From NCBI GenBank assembly GCA_009103225.1, contig RHPI01001327.1, forward strand, positions 70,722-134,721: 64,000 nucleotides of DNA. Direction: 5' to 3'. This document shows, piece after piece, positions 33,276 to 43,508 of this stretch. The stretch comes from Chlorokybus atmophyticus. Lineage: Eukaryota > Streptophyta > Chlorokybophyceae > Chlorokybales > Chlorokybaceae. The notes beneath the pieces were generated by a model. That model worked only from the letters and a program-made list of their open reading frames with translations. It was not told the origin of the DNA and made no database searches. The stretch's first letter is position 1; each line of letters opens with the position of its first letter. The position numbers were made by a program, and so were the translations under genes.

Positions 33276-34995
33276 TAGTTTATTGCATGCGCCGACAGCC
33301 GCTTGGCGACTGTCGGCCGGCGGCAGTAATTGATTGTGTGTCGCTTTGATAGGCCCATAGGCTGAGCCTATGCAATTGTAGCATTTATAGGTTGTACCAG
33401 TTACATGGACTGTGATAAACTACATGTCGGTAGCCGCGAACTCGGCGGTTGTCAATACGCCAGTACAATTTGTAGACTTGTTAGGGGCTGTCATTAAGAC
33501 AATGCTTAGTGATAGTAGCCAAATTGCGACTGTCAATGCAGCCAGTGTACCTTATCGGGCTGTCGATGATTCTGTGGTCGCATGAGGCTTGTATAGGCCA
33601 TTTATGAGGTTATACAAGTAAGGCTATAAGTCATAACATCTGACATTGCTTGCGCTTTCGTTTCATACAAATTATTGAAATCAATCATACCATAAATTAC
33701 GCTTAGCAATGCAACATGCGAACAGCATCAACATATGTATTCATGGTATGATGTTAACGGTTGTGAACATTATGATAATGTAATAACCAACGAACTATAT
33801 TTTATGTAATTAACACGCGCAATGCATGCATGTAAATTTAATATAGTTATTATTGTAGACCATGTAATTGTACAGTAATCATAACACTTTGTACAATCAT
33901 ATTCTGATACATTACTTACGATGTATATAATTTTGCATATGAAAGGTCTAATGCACATGTGTACGCGCATCAATATACTTACAACAATGTATGTACATTA
34001 AATGATGAATATGAAGTAATTGCACTGCTGCAAATTGCGGCCGCAATACGTCAACAGTTCTTGCTTATATACTTTAAGCCTATTCCTACATGCACACACA
34101 CGTATATTTGTCAACATATATATACATATGCATGTTGAAGGTGAGTGAGTGTGGGGAGCAGCATCAAGCTGCCCACATGTATGTCATGGGCTGTGTGTGT
34201 GCTGTTTGGGTTCTGTTTGTGGGCTGCACTGTGTGACTCATGAAAGCCAGGTGGTGGCTTGCTATACTCGTTGGTGCTAACGGTCATAAACGGCTATGTG
34301 ACTCACTAATGCCTGCTGACTATGGCTGCTACTTGGGTCTTTGTGGGTTACTACACAGGTGGGGGTGGTAAGACCGGACTACCCTACTTCGCGGCTGGCG
34401 GCTGGCAACTTGAGAGCGGGGGCCAGGCAGTTGTCGTCGCAGTCAGAGTCGTGCATGCCACACCCGTCGTGGACCACGCCGCTCACCTCTCCATCTGCTG
34501 CGTCCGTGTCCTCTGCAGGTGGTTACTTCTTATGCCTTCTCATGCCGTTGCCGCCTGAGCTCTGGTACAAGTAGTGTCTTAGCGTTAGCATGCTGTAGGT
34601 GTACAACTCTGCCTTGGCCCCCGCCTAATTTGTTGCCTTGTGTTTGGTTTCTGGAATTTGCTTGAGCTTGTGTGAGCTTGTGTGAGCTTGCATCTTTCAC
34701 AAACATTCTTTGAGCGTGCCTAGCGCAGCTCTTATGTGATCTATGTATACATATATATATGTGTATATATACACATATATTTATATGTATACACATATCC
34801 ATTTATACATATATAGGCCACAAGTGGACAGCCGCAACTGGTCGGCAGCTGTCCACTTGTGTTAAGTTAAAATGTACATGGACAGCCGGCTGTCAACATA
34901 CATTGACAGCCGCCGACCATTTGCGACTGTCCACTTTATGGTAAGCGGCGACAGTCGGTGCGGCCTGTCATTTACTAAATGATGATACACACAAT

Positions 34996-35022
34996 GTATA
35001 TATATATATATATATATATATA
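34996..35022. repeat. (TA)n microsatellite
   Basis: Thirteen TA units in the left arm of the long palindrome element. Nearby 34744-34800 is also TA-rich and self-complementary. Confidence 0.85.
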
Positions 35023-35423
35023 CCTATGTACTCGTACATGCAATAAGTATACTTCAGGCATGGTACACGTGTAGCGCGCCCTGCAGGGCCGCCAACCAGC
35101 AACATTGCTGGTCCATGCCGCCCCATACATGGTGCGGCACGGACCATGTACGGTGCGCGGCTGCCGGGCCGCTGAGGCGCGGGCCCACTCCTGGTCGCAT
35201 CCAGGAACCAGCGTAGAGTACTGGTCCGTGCCGCACCATACAAGGTGCGGCACGGACCATATGTGGTGCGCGACTGCGCGCCAGTTGTTGGGGCCCCAAA
35301 AGGACCATGGACGGTCCGTCCCTCGCGGACCAGACACTCGTGGTCCACGGGGACGGACCATGTATGGCCCGCGGGGTCCGTGGAAGGACCATGCATGGTC
35401 CCCGAACGTCAATCCGTGTGTAA

Positions 35424-36662
35424 GTCAGCTGGTTTGCACGAAAGTAACACACGCGCATCATGCACTGGTTCATCACGCCGCATTACAGGCAACATATCAT
35501 GATCAATCCAAGCATGTGTAACACCATGTGTACGTAAAATAGATGTCATGTCTAAACCAATGTCTCTTGGCACAGTGGCCATGGCTAATCCCTACGGCTG
35601 CTGCTGAATCTTCTGGCCTTTGCCCTTGCCCATCTTTTGAGACGCAGAGGCCTTTAGCTCAGGGTGCAGCTGCCAACAACGATTTGCCGTGTGACCAGGT
35701 TTCCTGCAAGAAGCACAAGTAACTTTTTGCTTATCACAGACACCGCAGCTGTATCCTTAGGATAAGTTGCTTTGGTAAATCATGAAAATGGTCAAGACTG
35801 ATGACAGCCTTGATGTACTCATCCAGATCCTTAGGCCCCCGCACAATGTTGTCCCCTCTCAGCTGCAAGCTGGTAACGAGATCCTTGCGTAATCCACTAC
35901 GAAAGGAGTGCATCTGTGCAGCCGCATCGTTCGGAAGTGGTCCTTGGTTGAACTTCATCAACCAACAGGCGCCACTCGCGCGCATACACATCAGCACTCT
36001 TGTTGCCCATTCAAAGTTGGCCCAATTTCTCATCTGCTTCCACCCAAGGCGCAACACTCTGGTAGTGACTGCACATGTAGTCCAGCAGTGCTTGCATGGT
36101 ACTGGCAAAGTTGCCCTTCTTATGCTGCATCTGCAACTCAATTGCTGCCAAATTGAGAACAATGTTCAACTGTTGACTGTTGAACTGTTGAACTTGTCCT
36201 CCTCTGACATGTCATTGGCTAACGCCAACCAGTTGTTGATGGACACGATCCACTTCATACTAGTCTTCTTCTCAGTGGTATCAAACTTGAATGGCTTGAC
36301 CAATGCCATCTTGGCACTGGCAGACATACTGCTTGTGGCGGGTGCAGAGCGCAATGTCGTCACTTGCTAAGACAGATGAGAGATCAATGACTGTGCTTTC
36401 ACCAATCTAGAGTTAACGCCTCGCGCCAACGCTTCCAGATGGCGATAATACTGTGCCAAAAATTGTAATGCGCAACGCGGGCCATTGAAAGCAGCGTCAA
36501 AGACGCGCAGTAAATTCTAAATGAATTCATCACTGGTCTCAATGGGTTGCAACACAAAAAGTTGGCTCTGTTGAGCTCCCACTGAAGTGGTGCGAGCAGC
36601 TGCTGGTGCAGGTTGTTGCTGTGTAGTTTTCTCCCCAGGCTCATTGACATAAACATGCACAA
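35424..36662 (-). pseudogene. Gag of element B
   Basis: Minus-strand broken frames with gag features: an N-terminal part (KMALVKPFKFDTTEKKTSM near 36300), a capsid-like helix-rich piece with LRKDLVTSLQLRG and LDEYIKAVISLDHFHDL (36000-35760), and a CCHC zinc knuckle CASCRKPGHTANRCW at about 35721-35677, followed by a Lys/Gln-rich tail. The knuckle is intact; the capsid is frameshifted. It is separated from the protease by the palindrome element at 32280-35420. Confidence 0.75.
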
Positions 36663-36972
36663 TCTAAGCAGGGTCTGCTGGCAACTTCAATGGGGTTGCC
36701 CGAAGTTCAACATCTTTCAACCGGTTCTTCACATCAGGTATAAGGCGCTGTTGCCTAACGGGTTTAAGTTTGTCGAACTGTTCACTAACAAGAAGGTGCC
36801 TTCGTACATCACTTGCAAAACGTCGCAAAATGTTTCCTTTGCCGGCCGACTAAATATTGGCAACGGCCGTGTACCTAATGATACTCATTTTGGTTGTCGA
36901 CCTTCAGTCCACCGGCGATCTCGATACAGGGACCGGCGCATAACGGCCGTCACCATTAGTTGGCGGCCGTCT

Positions 36973-38327
36973 GCATAAAGGGACTAACCTCAATTAATAA
37001 GTACCTGTCAGGTACTCAACAGTTAAGCAAATGGAACTTGACCTAACCAACAGGTAAATGACCGATACCTATCACTTAGGTACCTGCGACTGTACGCTAA
37101 CTGAGCTAACTGAGAAATTGTCAGGTACCTTAAGGTACCTACCGTTAATGATGTGTACTTTTAAAGGTACATGCTGGTACCGCTCAGTCATGAATAGGTG
37201 TCACACGTAATTGTCGTCATCAGCTGTGCAAGAATGCGTGACAAATAATAAAAAACAAAAAAATCAATTACAATGTGATATACTGAGCTACTACTACTAT
37301 TGCTAGTACAACTAGACTACCACAACTGCGACCACTACCACTACTGCTACTACTACCTTAGGTACTACTGCTAGTACTACCCTTGTACTGAGCTGCGGCT
37401 CCTGCACCGCCCGCTCCAGCTCCGCCGCCGCCGTTCCTTCTCCGCCGCCGCTGCCGCCGCCTGGCCTCGTCTGGCCTAGCCTGGTCTGGCCTGGCCGCCC
37501 TAAGGCAAGGAGGGTGGTTAGCTGACATGCGGTGTTGCACGTAGTACAACGTCAGACAGCAACTAAGCTCACCTGCTGTTAGCCGTTGCCGCCGCCACCG
37601 CCGCCATCACCGCCGCCGCCGCCGCCGCTGCCTACAACTCTCTCTTCGACTTGAAGCCGTTGAGCGTTTGAAAAACTTGGGCAGCCCAAGTTATTCAAAC
37701 GCGTTTTCGAAACGTGACTCACATTTCGATTCGGACTCGCGACGGCATTATCGTATAAGTATAATAGTACGAAAGTACCATTGTCGCAACGGCACTATCG
37801 TAACATCAGTATGGTATTGCGACAGTCGCACTGTTCGTACTATTGACGTAGTACGGCGGCGGCATTATACCAGTGTTTCGACTTGCCGGCCGGTACCACC
37901 GTCCCGACTTGCCGACTTTTGAGGACCAGCAGTCACTTGCTTATCATATTTGACACACAATAAGTAGGTCGCCGCCGCGTTAAGTGCGCGACCGGCGATC
38001 GGCCGTCACTTAATAAACGCGGTAAGGTCATCTGATAGGGACTAACGGTGACTGGCTTGCCAAAGTAGGTAGGCCGTCGCGCATACCTTTTGACGGTCAG
38101 GGTACGACCGTCGGTCGGCCGTCACTGAATGTGACCAAAACGTGACTTATCTGTTATACAGATAGGTCGCCATCGCACAAATGGGACGACCAACAATCAA
38201 CCGTCATCTTAAAGTGCGGTGTTGCCGTCACAGGCAGGCCGCCGTGGATTGTATCAATCGGTCGACCGCTTGCCGTCGGTATATATTGCTTAGTTGTAAC
38301 GGCCGACCTAAAAAGTCCCTTTATGGA
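36973..38327. repeat. Palindromic repeat block with CATAAAGGGACT ends
   Basis: CATAAAGGGACT at 36973 and its reverse complement AGTCCCTTTATG near 38316 could be terminal inverted repeats of a 1.35-kb element. Inside are several GGTACC-centred palindromes (37000-37180), a GCC/CCG trinucleotide tract (37565-37632) and a foldback around 37664-37705. No coding region is seen. Boundaries are tentative. Confidence 0.4.
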
Positions 38328-38713
38328 CCAATCCGTTACGTCAGGTAGGGTCAGGCACCCGTCAGTCCCTTAGTCCCTTGTCAGTCACCGTGTATAATTT
38401 GCAACGAACGCTTCGCCTCCCCCACAGAGTAAGGGTTGACTGCAGAGAAAGCGTTCTTGCTTGGTAAGCTCAAAGAGAATGGCCCCTTCAGTCTCATCTT
38501 GTGGGTTAATTGTATCCTCCATTTGCCCCTCTACTTGCGTAGCGGTAAGCGGGGATTTTTAGTGCCCTGAGATGTCTTTTCTGACTTGCCTTTTGCCATG
38601 TCTGAACACAGCAATACAGCTTGTAAGAACGAAGCTGTGTAAGCAAAAAGAGTTGTGCAAGCAAAGCTTGCAACAACAACCAACAACAATTGTTGGTTGT
38701 TGTTACAAGCTTT

Positions 38714-39988
38714 GCACACGGGTTGACGTTGAAGGACCATGCATGGTCCTTTTATGAACCCCGCGGCCCATGCATGGTCCGTACCTTGCGGGCCAGGACT
38801 GCCTGGTCCGCGGAGGACGGAACGTATGTGGTCCGTTCGGGGCCCCGCGGCCCGTCAGGCGACGCGCATCACGCATGGTCCGTGCCGCACCATGAATGGT
38901 GCGGCACGGACCAGTAATGTACGCTGTACTTGACTGCGGACCAGGTGCGGTCCCGCGGTCCTGTGGCCTACTAGCGCGCACCGTACATGCTGCCGCACGG
39001 TCCGTGCCGCATAATGTACGGTGCGGCACGGACCAGTAATCGCGGCCCTGCCGCTATCATGAGTAACAACAACCTACGTGAGGTACAGTATTGCCTAAAT
39101 GCCTGATTGCACAAGTGCACTTAACTTGTTGACAAGCCGCACCGACTGTCGGCTATACACAGTGGACAGCCGCAAGTGGATAGCAAATGGTCGGCGGCTG
39201 ATTGACAGCCGGCCGGCTGTCAATTAAGCTGTAAGGAGCTGTCTATGCAATCAACATACTTCATAATACCGTAAGTGTATTTGCAAAACTTGTGACCATG
39301 CACCATTAACATGTTCTATGCGTTTATCTAAGTATTATATCTATTGTCTAATAGATATACATATTTTAGCGTGTGCACAAATGGATCTATTTTTATACGC
39401 TTACGCAGGTCTACATGGTTATAACAGCAGTATTTTGGGTCAACCGTATACAAGGTATGTTGCATATAATAATATACATAAAAAGTATACATGATTTACG
39501 TCACTTGTCACTACTAGCCTCTCATAAGACCGCAAATGACTGACAGCCCAATCTGAGCATTGTGTTCAACCAGCCAGTTAACATCTACGTTGGTGCCGCA
39601 ATGCGACTTTAATATTTATATTATGTAAACACATATATATACACATTCACTGCACTTTGCCTGCAACAAAATCTGATGCTTATGAATAAATATTGCGGTC
39701 GATGGTCCGCTAGCCGGACCAAGAATGATTGTTAAGTATATTTTCATAATTAAGTCCCTAGTCCGCTGGCTGGCTCGTACCTGATCCTGACGCTACCGAA
39801 AACCGGCTGAACCAGACATGGTGCGACCCCAAAAAAACATGGGACCGTCCACGTGAGGTTTGGACCATGCATGGTCCCACTGTCAATGACAGCCGGACCA
39901 TACATGATCCACCAATTTCACTAAGCAGGGCAACATCCCGGCCCGAAGGCACGGACCATTCATGGTCCTGTAACGTCAAGCGGTGTGC
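38714..39988 (+). mobile_element. Palindrome-rich inverted-repeat element, copy 1
   Basis: About 1.28 kb, from GCACACGGGTTGACGTTGAAGG to CGTCAAGCGGTGTGC. It shares its order of blocks with 58012-59589: a left arm with GGACCATGCATGGTCC and GGTGCGGCACGGACCA palindromes, a middle with GCCGCACCGACTGTCGGCTAT and CTGTCTATGCAATCAACATAC, and a right arm with several GGACCAT..ATGGTCC sites. No protein is recognisable, so it appears non-autonomous. Confidence 0.7.
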
Positions 39989-40700
39989 AAGTCTTATGCC
40001 TGGGGCTGCTCGTGTTGTGAAATTGAGTGTAATGCCACTCGAAGAATGGTGTTAACATGCAGAGTTGCTGCTTGATGTAGCCATCTGGCAATAGACGTTA
40101 ACAACATTGTTGTTGCATGCTTTGCATTGGGTGTATCGACGTTGCTCAGCTCGTACAAATTTGGCAGTAGAGAGCAGCCGTTGAGCTGCTCATCCTCAGA
40201 GGGATAACACAGCACGGTCAGCCCGGTCACTAGTTCAACGGGACTGATCGAACGGTTGCACTCAGACAAGTGTCGCGCGCGCACAGCCGTCCGTTTGTGG
40301 TCATAAATGGACGGCTGATGGGCGACCATGTCGGTTCGCGCGAGCCCCCTAGGCCCTTAGGGTTGGGTGGGTGGGTCAAACAGCGCTCAGAGCAACAAAT
40401 GTAAGCGCCTGGGGCGCTGTAAACAACAACAACAACAACAACGACGACGGCGGGGTGTCATGCCTATCGCCCGGGCATGCCAGTCGTCATCGGGCATGCC
40501 TACAGCGAGACCCTCGCCCGGCTTACTAGCATGGCGACCCGCGCGCGTCACTGACCAGTTGCTAGGTCATGTCTCTAGAGTAGCTCATGATCATAGCCTA
40601 CATAGGCACCGCGCTATTCAGTTGTGAGTTCAGTTATAAGTTGGGTTCTATATCGAGTGGGGATTTCCTGTGAAAATAGCCTCGATATGACCGGTAGCTT
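39989..40700. other. Spacer between palindrome element and element C
   Basis: No coding region seen. It has a short (AAC)n tract at about 40423-40445 and an inverted repeat ACAGCCGTCC..GGACGGCTG near 40281-40317. Confidence 0.5.
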
Positions 40701-41266
40701 ATGTTCTGGACAGTCATGAGTTGACTTGTATAAGTAGGCACAGTGTTCACCGGATCAGCTGGTGACACTGTAAGTGAGAAAGCTAAGAGCTTGTGAAGCG
40801 ACTTGAACTACGAAACACGCCGTCCCGGTTGCCCAGAATCCCCTCACCGTGTGAGAGCCTGTGCATATTCTTGTGCACTGTGCTTGTACTTGTTGTGAGC
40901 TTGGTGTACTTGGTCGCGGGGTGCTTGTTGGCATCAGTCAGGGCATAGCATCCACGTGTTGCTTGCTCATTCACCTCACTTAACAGTGTAATTTCTCTTC
41001 CACTCATGCAAAGAACTGTGTAAACAGCACTACCTATAGTAGTGGCTTGTTGACTTAAAGTGTCACCCTCTTTGCTCAAGTGAGTGTAGCTGCAGGCTGC
41101 ACATCAGCATCGCAATCTGTAGTTGTACACATCGCAGTGCATTGTTGTCACCGTCATCGCATAGCGCGCACAAGCGCTAGTGTGTTGGGTGATAGCAGCA
41201 CTAGAGATCCCATTGTAGAGCACAAACACTCTACCCTTCATCCACTTTCACCATCGCATCAGCTGT

Positions 41267-42733
41267 ATGAGCAGGCCCACCCCCTTCTCGCCAATAGAAG
41301 AAGGGAACCTCAACAGCTGGAGCCCAACCTCCAACCTTACCTACGAGCGCGCAAGTGAAGGGAGAGATTACCGTAGCAGCAGAGGCTCACGCCCCGTCTC
41401 CGACTTCACCTCCTCTCACTCCACTCCTCGACAACGAGCATCTCCACCACTGTCAGACAGTGACGACGAGGAGATGGAGCCTTCCAGCTCAACCAACTCC
41501 CTACGCTTCTCCGGACGCCCTGGCACCACCTCACTTGACGAGTTCATCATCAAGTTCCACTCCAAGATGAGGCAGCAAGCCCTCAAGAGCAAGGACTGGA
41601 CAGATGAGGTATTGTTTCATATGTCCGCTCAATACCTTGATCACGAAGCACATGATGTGTGGAAGTCCGTCGCTGAGTTGCACAAGATTAATGGCTATGG
41701 CGAATTAGCCAGCACAATATCCTCCACGTCACTGCATAGCCCATCGGTTACTGTTCCTGTAGCAGCGGCCCCGCCAGCCTCAGTCACGGGTCTCACTCTA
41801 GCTGCAGCCAGAGAAGGCAGAGAATGAAGAAGTTGAGGTGGTAGTGGCCTCATTGACTCCGGCAGAGGTCGAAAGCAAGAAGGCCGAGCGCCGGATCAAG
41901 ATACTCAACCGCACCGCTGCCATCATCAGGGAGCAACAAGAGGAGCAGCAAGCTGCAGCATTTAAAAATGGGTACGGCCCTGCTACCAACACCAAACTCG
42001 CGTGCTCCAGCAAGAAGCAGTGTTTTCACCCTCGGCTCAGTGGCATTGCGTGCACCCGCGCTTACAATGGGCGCGGCCATGTCGGACTCCCCGTTGAAGG
42101 ACCTCTACGCCGCACTCCGGCGCACCTTCCCACCTCAAACCAACAGCAAGGTGGAGGAGTTGAGGCGTTTTTTACGGAAGCCCAACGAGGACCCTCTCCG
42201 ACTGTATTCACGGTTGGAAGGGTTGCTTAAAGACACTGACTACAAGATCGTCAGTGAGGAGGCGGCAGCAGTGGTGTATGTGGAGTTGGATCCCACACGG
42301 AGTGAGTCAACGCGCCTGACGCTGAACTACAGCAGGCCCCTCGGCTTACCCTCAAGGAAGCTTTCGAGACTGCACAAGTCATCCATAAGCGCGCAGTGTA
42401 TGAGAAAGCGGTGCTGGACACCAACCGCAGTGCCTCGCGGCCTATGGCAAGCACGAGTGCAGAGCCTCTTCGGCGGGACCGCAGCCGAGAGCCGCAAGGC
42501 ATCCACAACAAGGATACACGGTCAGCTCATGCTGCCCTTGTGGCTGCAGTGCTGTGCCACCGGTGTGGTCGACATGGCCACTACCAAAAAGAGTGCACCG
42601 AAGATTACGGCAACCTTGTGTGCGACTACTGCCACAAGACGGGACACTTGGAGACAGTATGCTGGCTCAAGTTCTCTGAGCTGCGGCCCTCTATTGGCTA
42701 CAACAACGGCAACAACGCTGTTAGCTACCGCGG

Positions 42734-42765
<32 letters not shown>

Positions 42766-43508
42766 ACAACGGGGGCTACAACAACAGCAACCGCGCTGGC
42801 GGCTACAACAACAGCAACAACGCTGGTGGTCGCAACAATGGCAACAACGCTGGTGGCCACAACCCCAACAACAACAACAACGCTGGGGCCCGCAAGGAGA
42901 AAGCTGGCTACAGAGGGAAAAACCGCCCTCCACAGCACAAAGGACCTGAGGGACGTCCTCGCGCTGGAGCTGCTGCTGCAAAGGCACCAACCAATCCACC
43001 AGCTATTGACCAAGTGACAGCTCTGATGGCGCGCGTGGCACATCTGGAGGAGCACAAGGAGCAGGACTATCAAGCCTGCTATGCTGCTAGGGAAGCTGGC
43101 GCGTCGTCAACAGCGGCATCGTCGGACGCCACAAGTGGTGCTGCCTCGGCATCTACAACCACTGCTGGGACGACGCCGTCGACGACACCGTCGGCGTCCA
43201 CACCGACCACGACAGCAGGTGCCAGCACTCTTGGCACCACGCTGTCCCCGGTGATGGAAAGCACCCACGCCGCAACAACCATGGTCGTTTGGTTCGTGGG
43301 TGGTGAATCCACCACTCCAGCCTCCATCGAAGCGATCACATCGGCCGCAACTGCTGCCACCCTCAAAGCCGCCACCTCAGTAACGACGACTGCTGCAGGT
43401 GCCACCACCATTGCCTCCGGTAGTGCTGCCGCACCCACTGCACCACTTCCTGAGATTCGAACGGCACCGCCACCAGCACTTGACGTCACACAGCAAGTGC
43501 CACGCTGA
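41267..43508 (+). pseudogene. Gag of element C with two zinc knuckles and poly-Asn tract
   Basis: Structural protein of the particle, now in at least three frames. Frame 41267-41827 has a Ser/Pro-rich start and a capsid-like piece (LDEFIIKFHSKMRQQ, DEVLFHMSAQYLDHEA). Frame around 42090-42290 continues it (KVEELRRFLRKPNEDPLRLY). Frame 42396-43508 carries the nucleocapsid with CHRCGRHGHYQKEC and CDYCHKTGHLETVC, an Asn/Gly-rich low-complexity stretch coded by AAC repeats (42680-42890), a coiled-coil-like ALMARVAHLEEH segment and a Thr/Ser/Ala-rich tail to the TGA at 43506. The frame changes are probably decay. One between gag and the next frame could be programmed, but this cannot be told from one copy. 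Confidence 0.85.

Larger units (their letters stand above)
32280..35420 (-). mobile_element. Palindrome-rich inverted-repeat element, long copy
   Basis: Ends are inverted: CACACGGATTGACGTTCAAGGACCAT at 32280 and its complement ending CGTCAATCCGTGTG at 35420, with TAA on both outer sides (32277-32279 and 35421-35423). It splits the gag-pol region of element B, whose frames resume on both sides. Both ends hold clusters of 16-bp palindromes of the form GGACCATNNATGGTCC and copies of GACAGCCG/CGGCTGTC. Two shorter relatives are at 38714-39988 and 58012-59589 in the opposite orientation. Open frames through the palindromes are products of the repeats; no transposase is seen. The superfamily is unknown. 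Confidence 0.7.

Noticed and set aside
35054-35521. Long open frames on both strands through 34968-35521
   Set aside because: Their repeated GPCMV/HGPS/MVRHG peptides are translations of the GGACCATNNATGGTCC palindromes and read equally on both strands, so they reflect repeat structure and not a protein.
38690-39029. Overlapping frames in the left arm of palindrome copy 1
   Set aside because: Same cause as above; no domain and no codon pattern like real exons.
32280-40000. CRISPR-like array from the repeated 16-bp palindromes
   Set aside because: Spacing is irregular, centres differ, no constant spacer length, and the setting is a eukaryotic nuclear transposon nest.
42522-43073. Minus-strand Val/Ala-rich and Cys-rich frames opposite gag of element C
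   Set aside because: They are mirror translations of the AAC/GCT repeats that code for the poly-Asn and Ala-rich gag tail.
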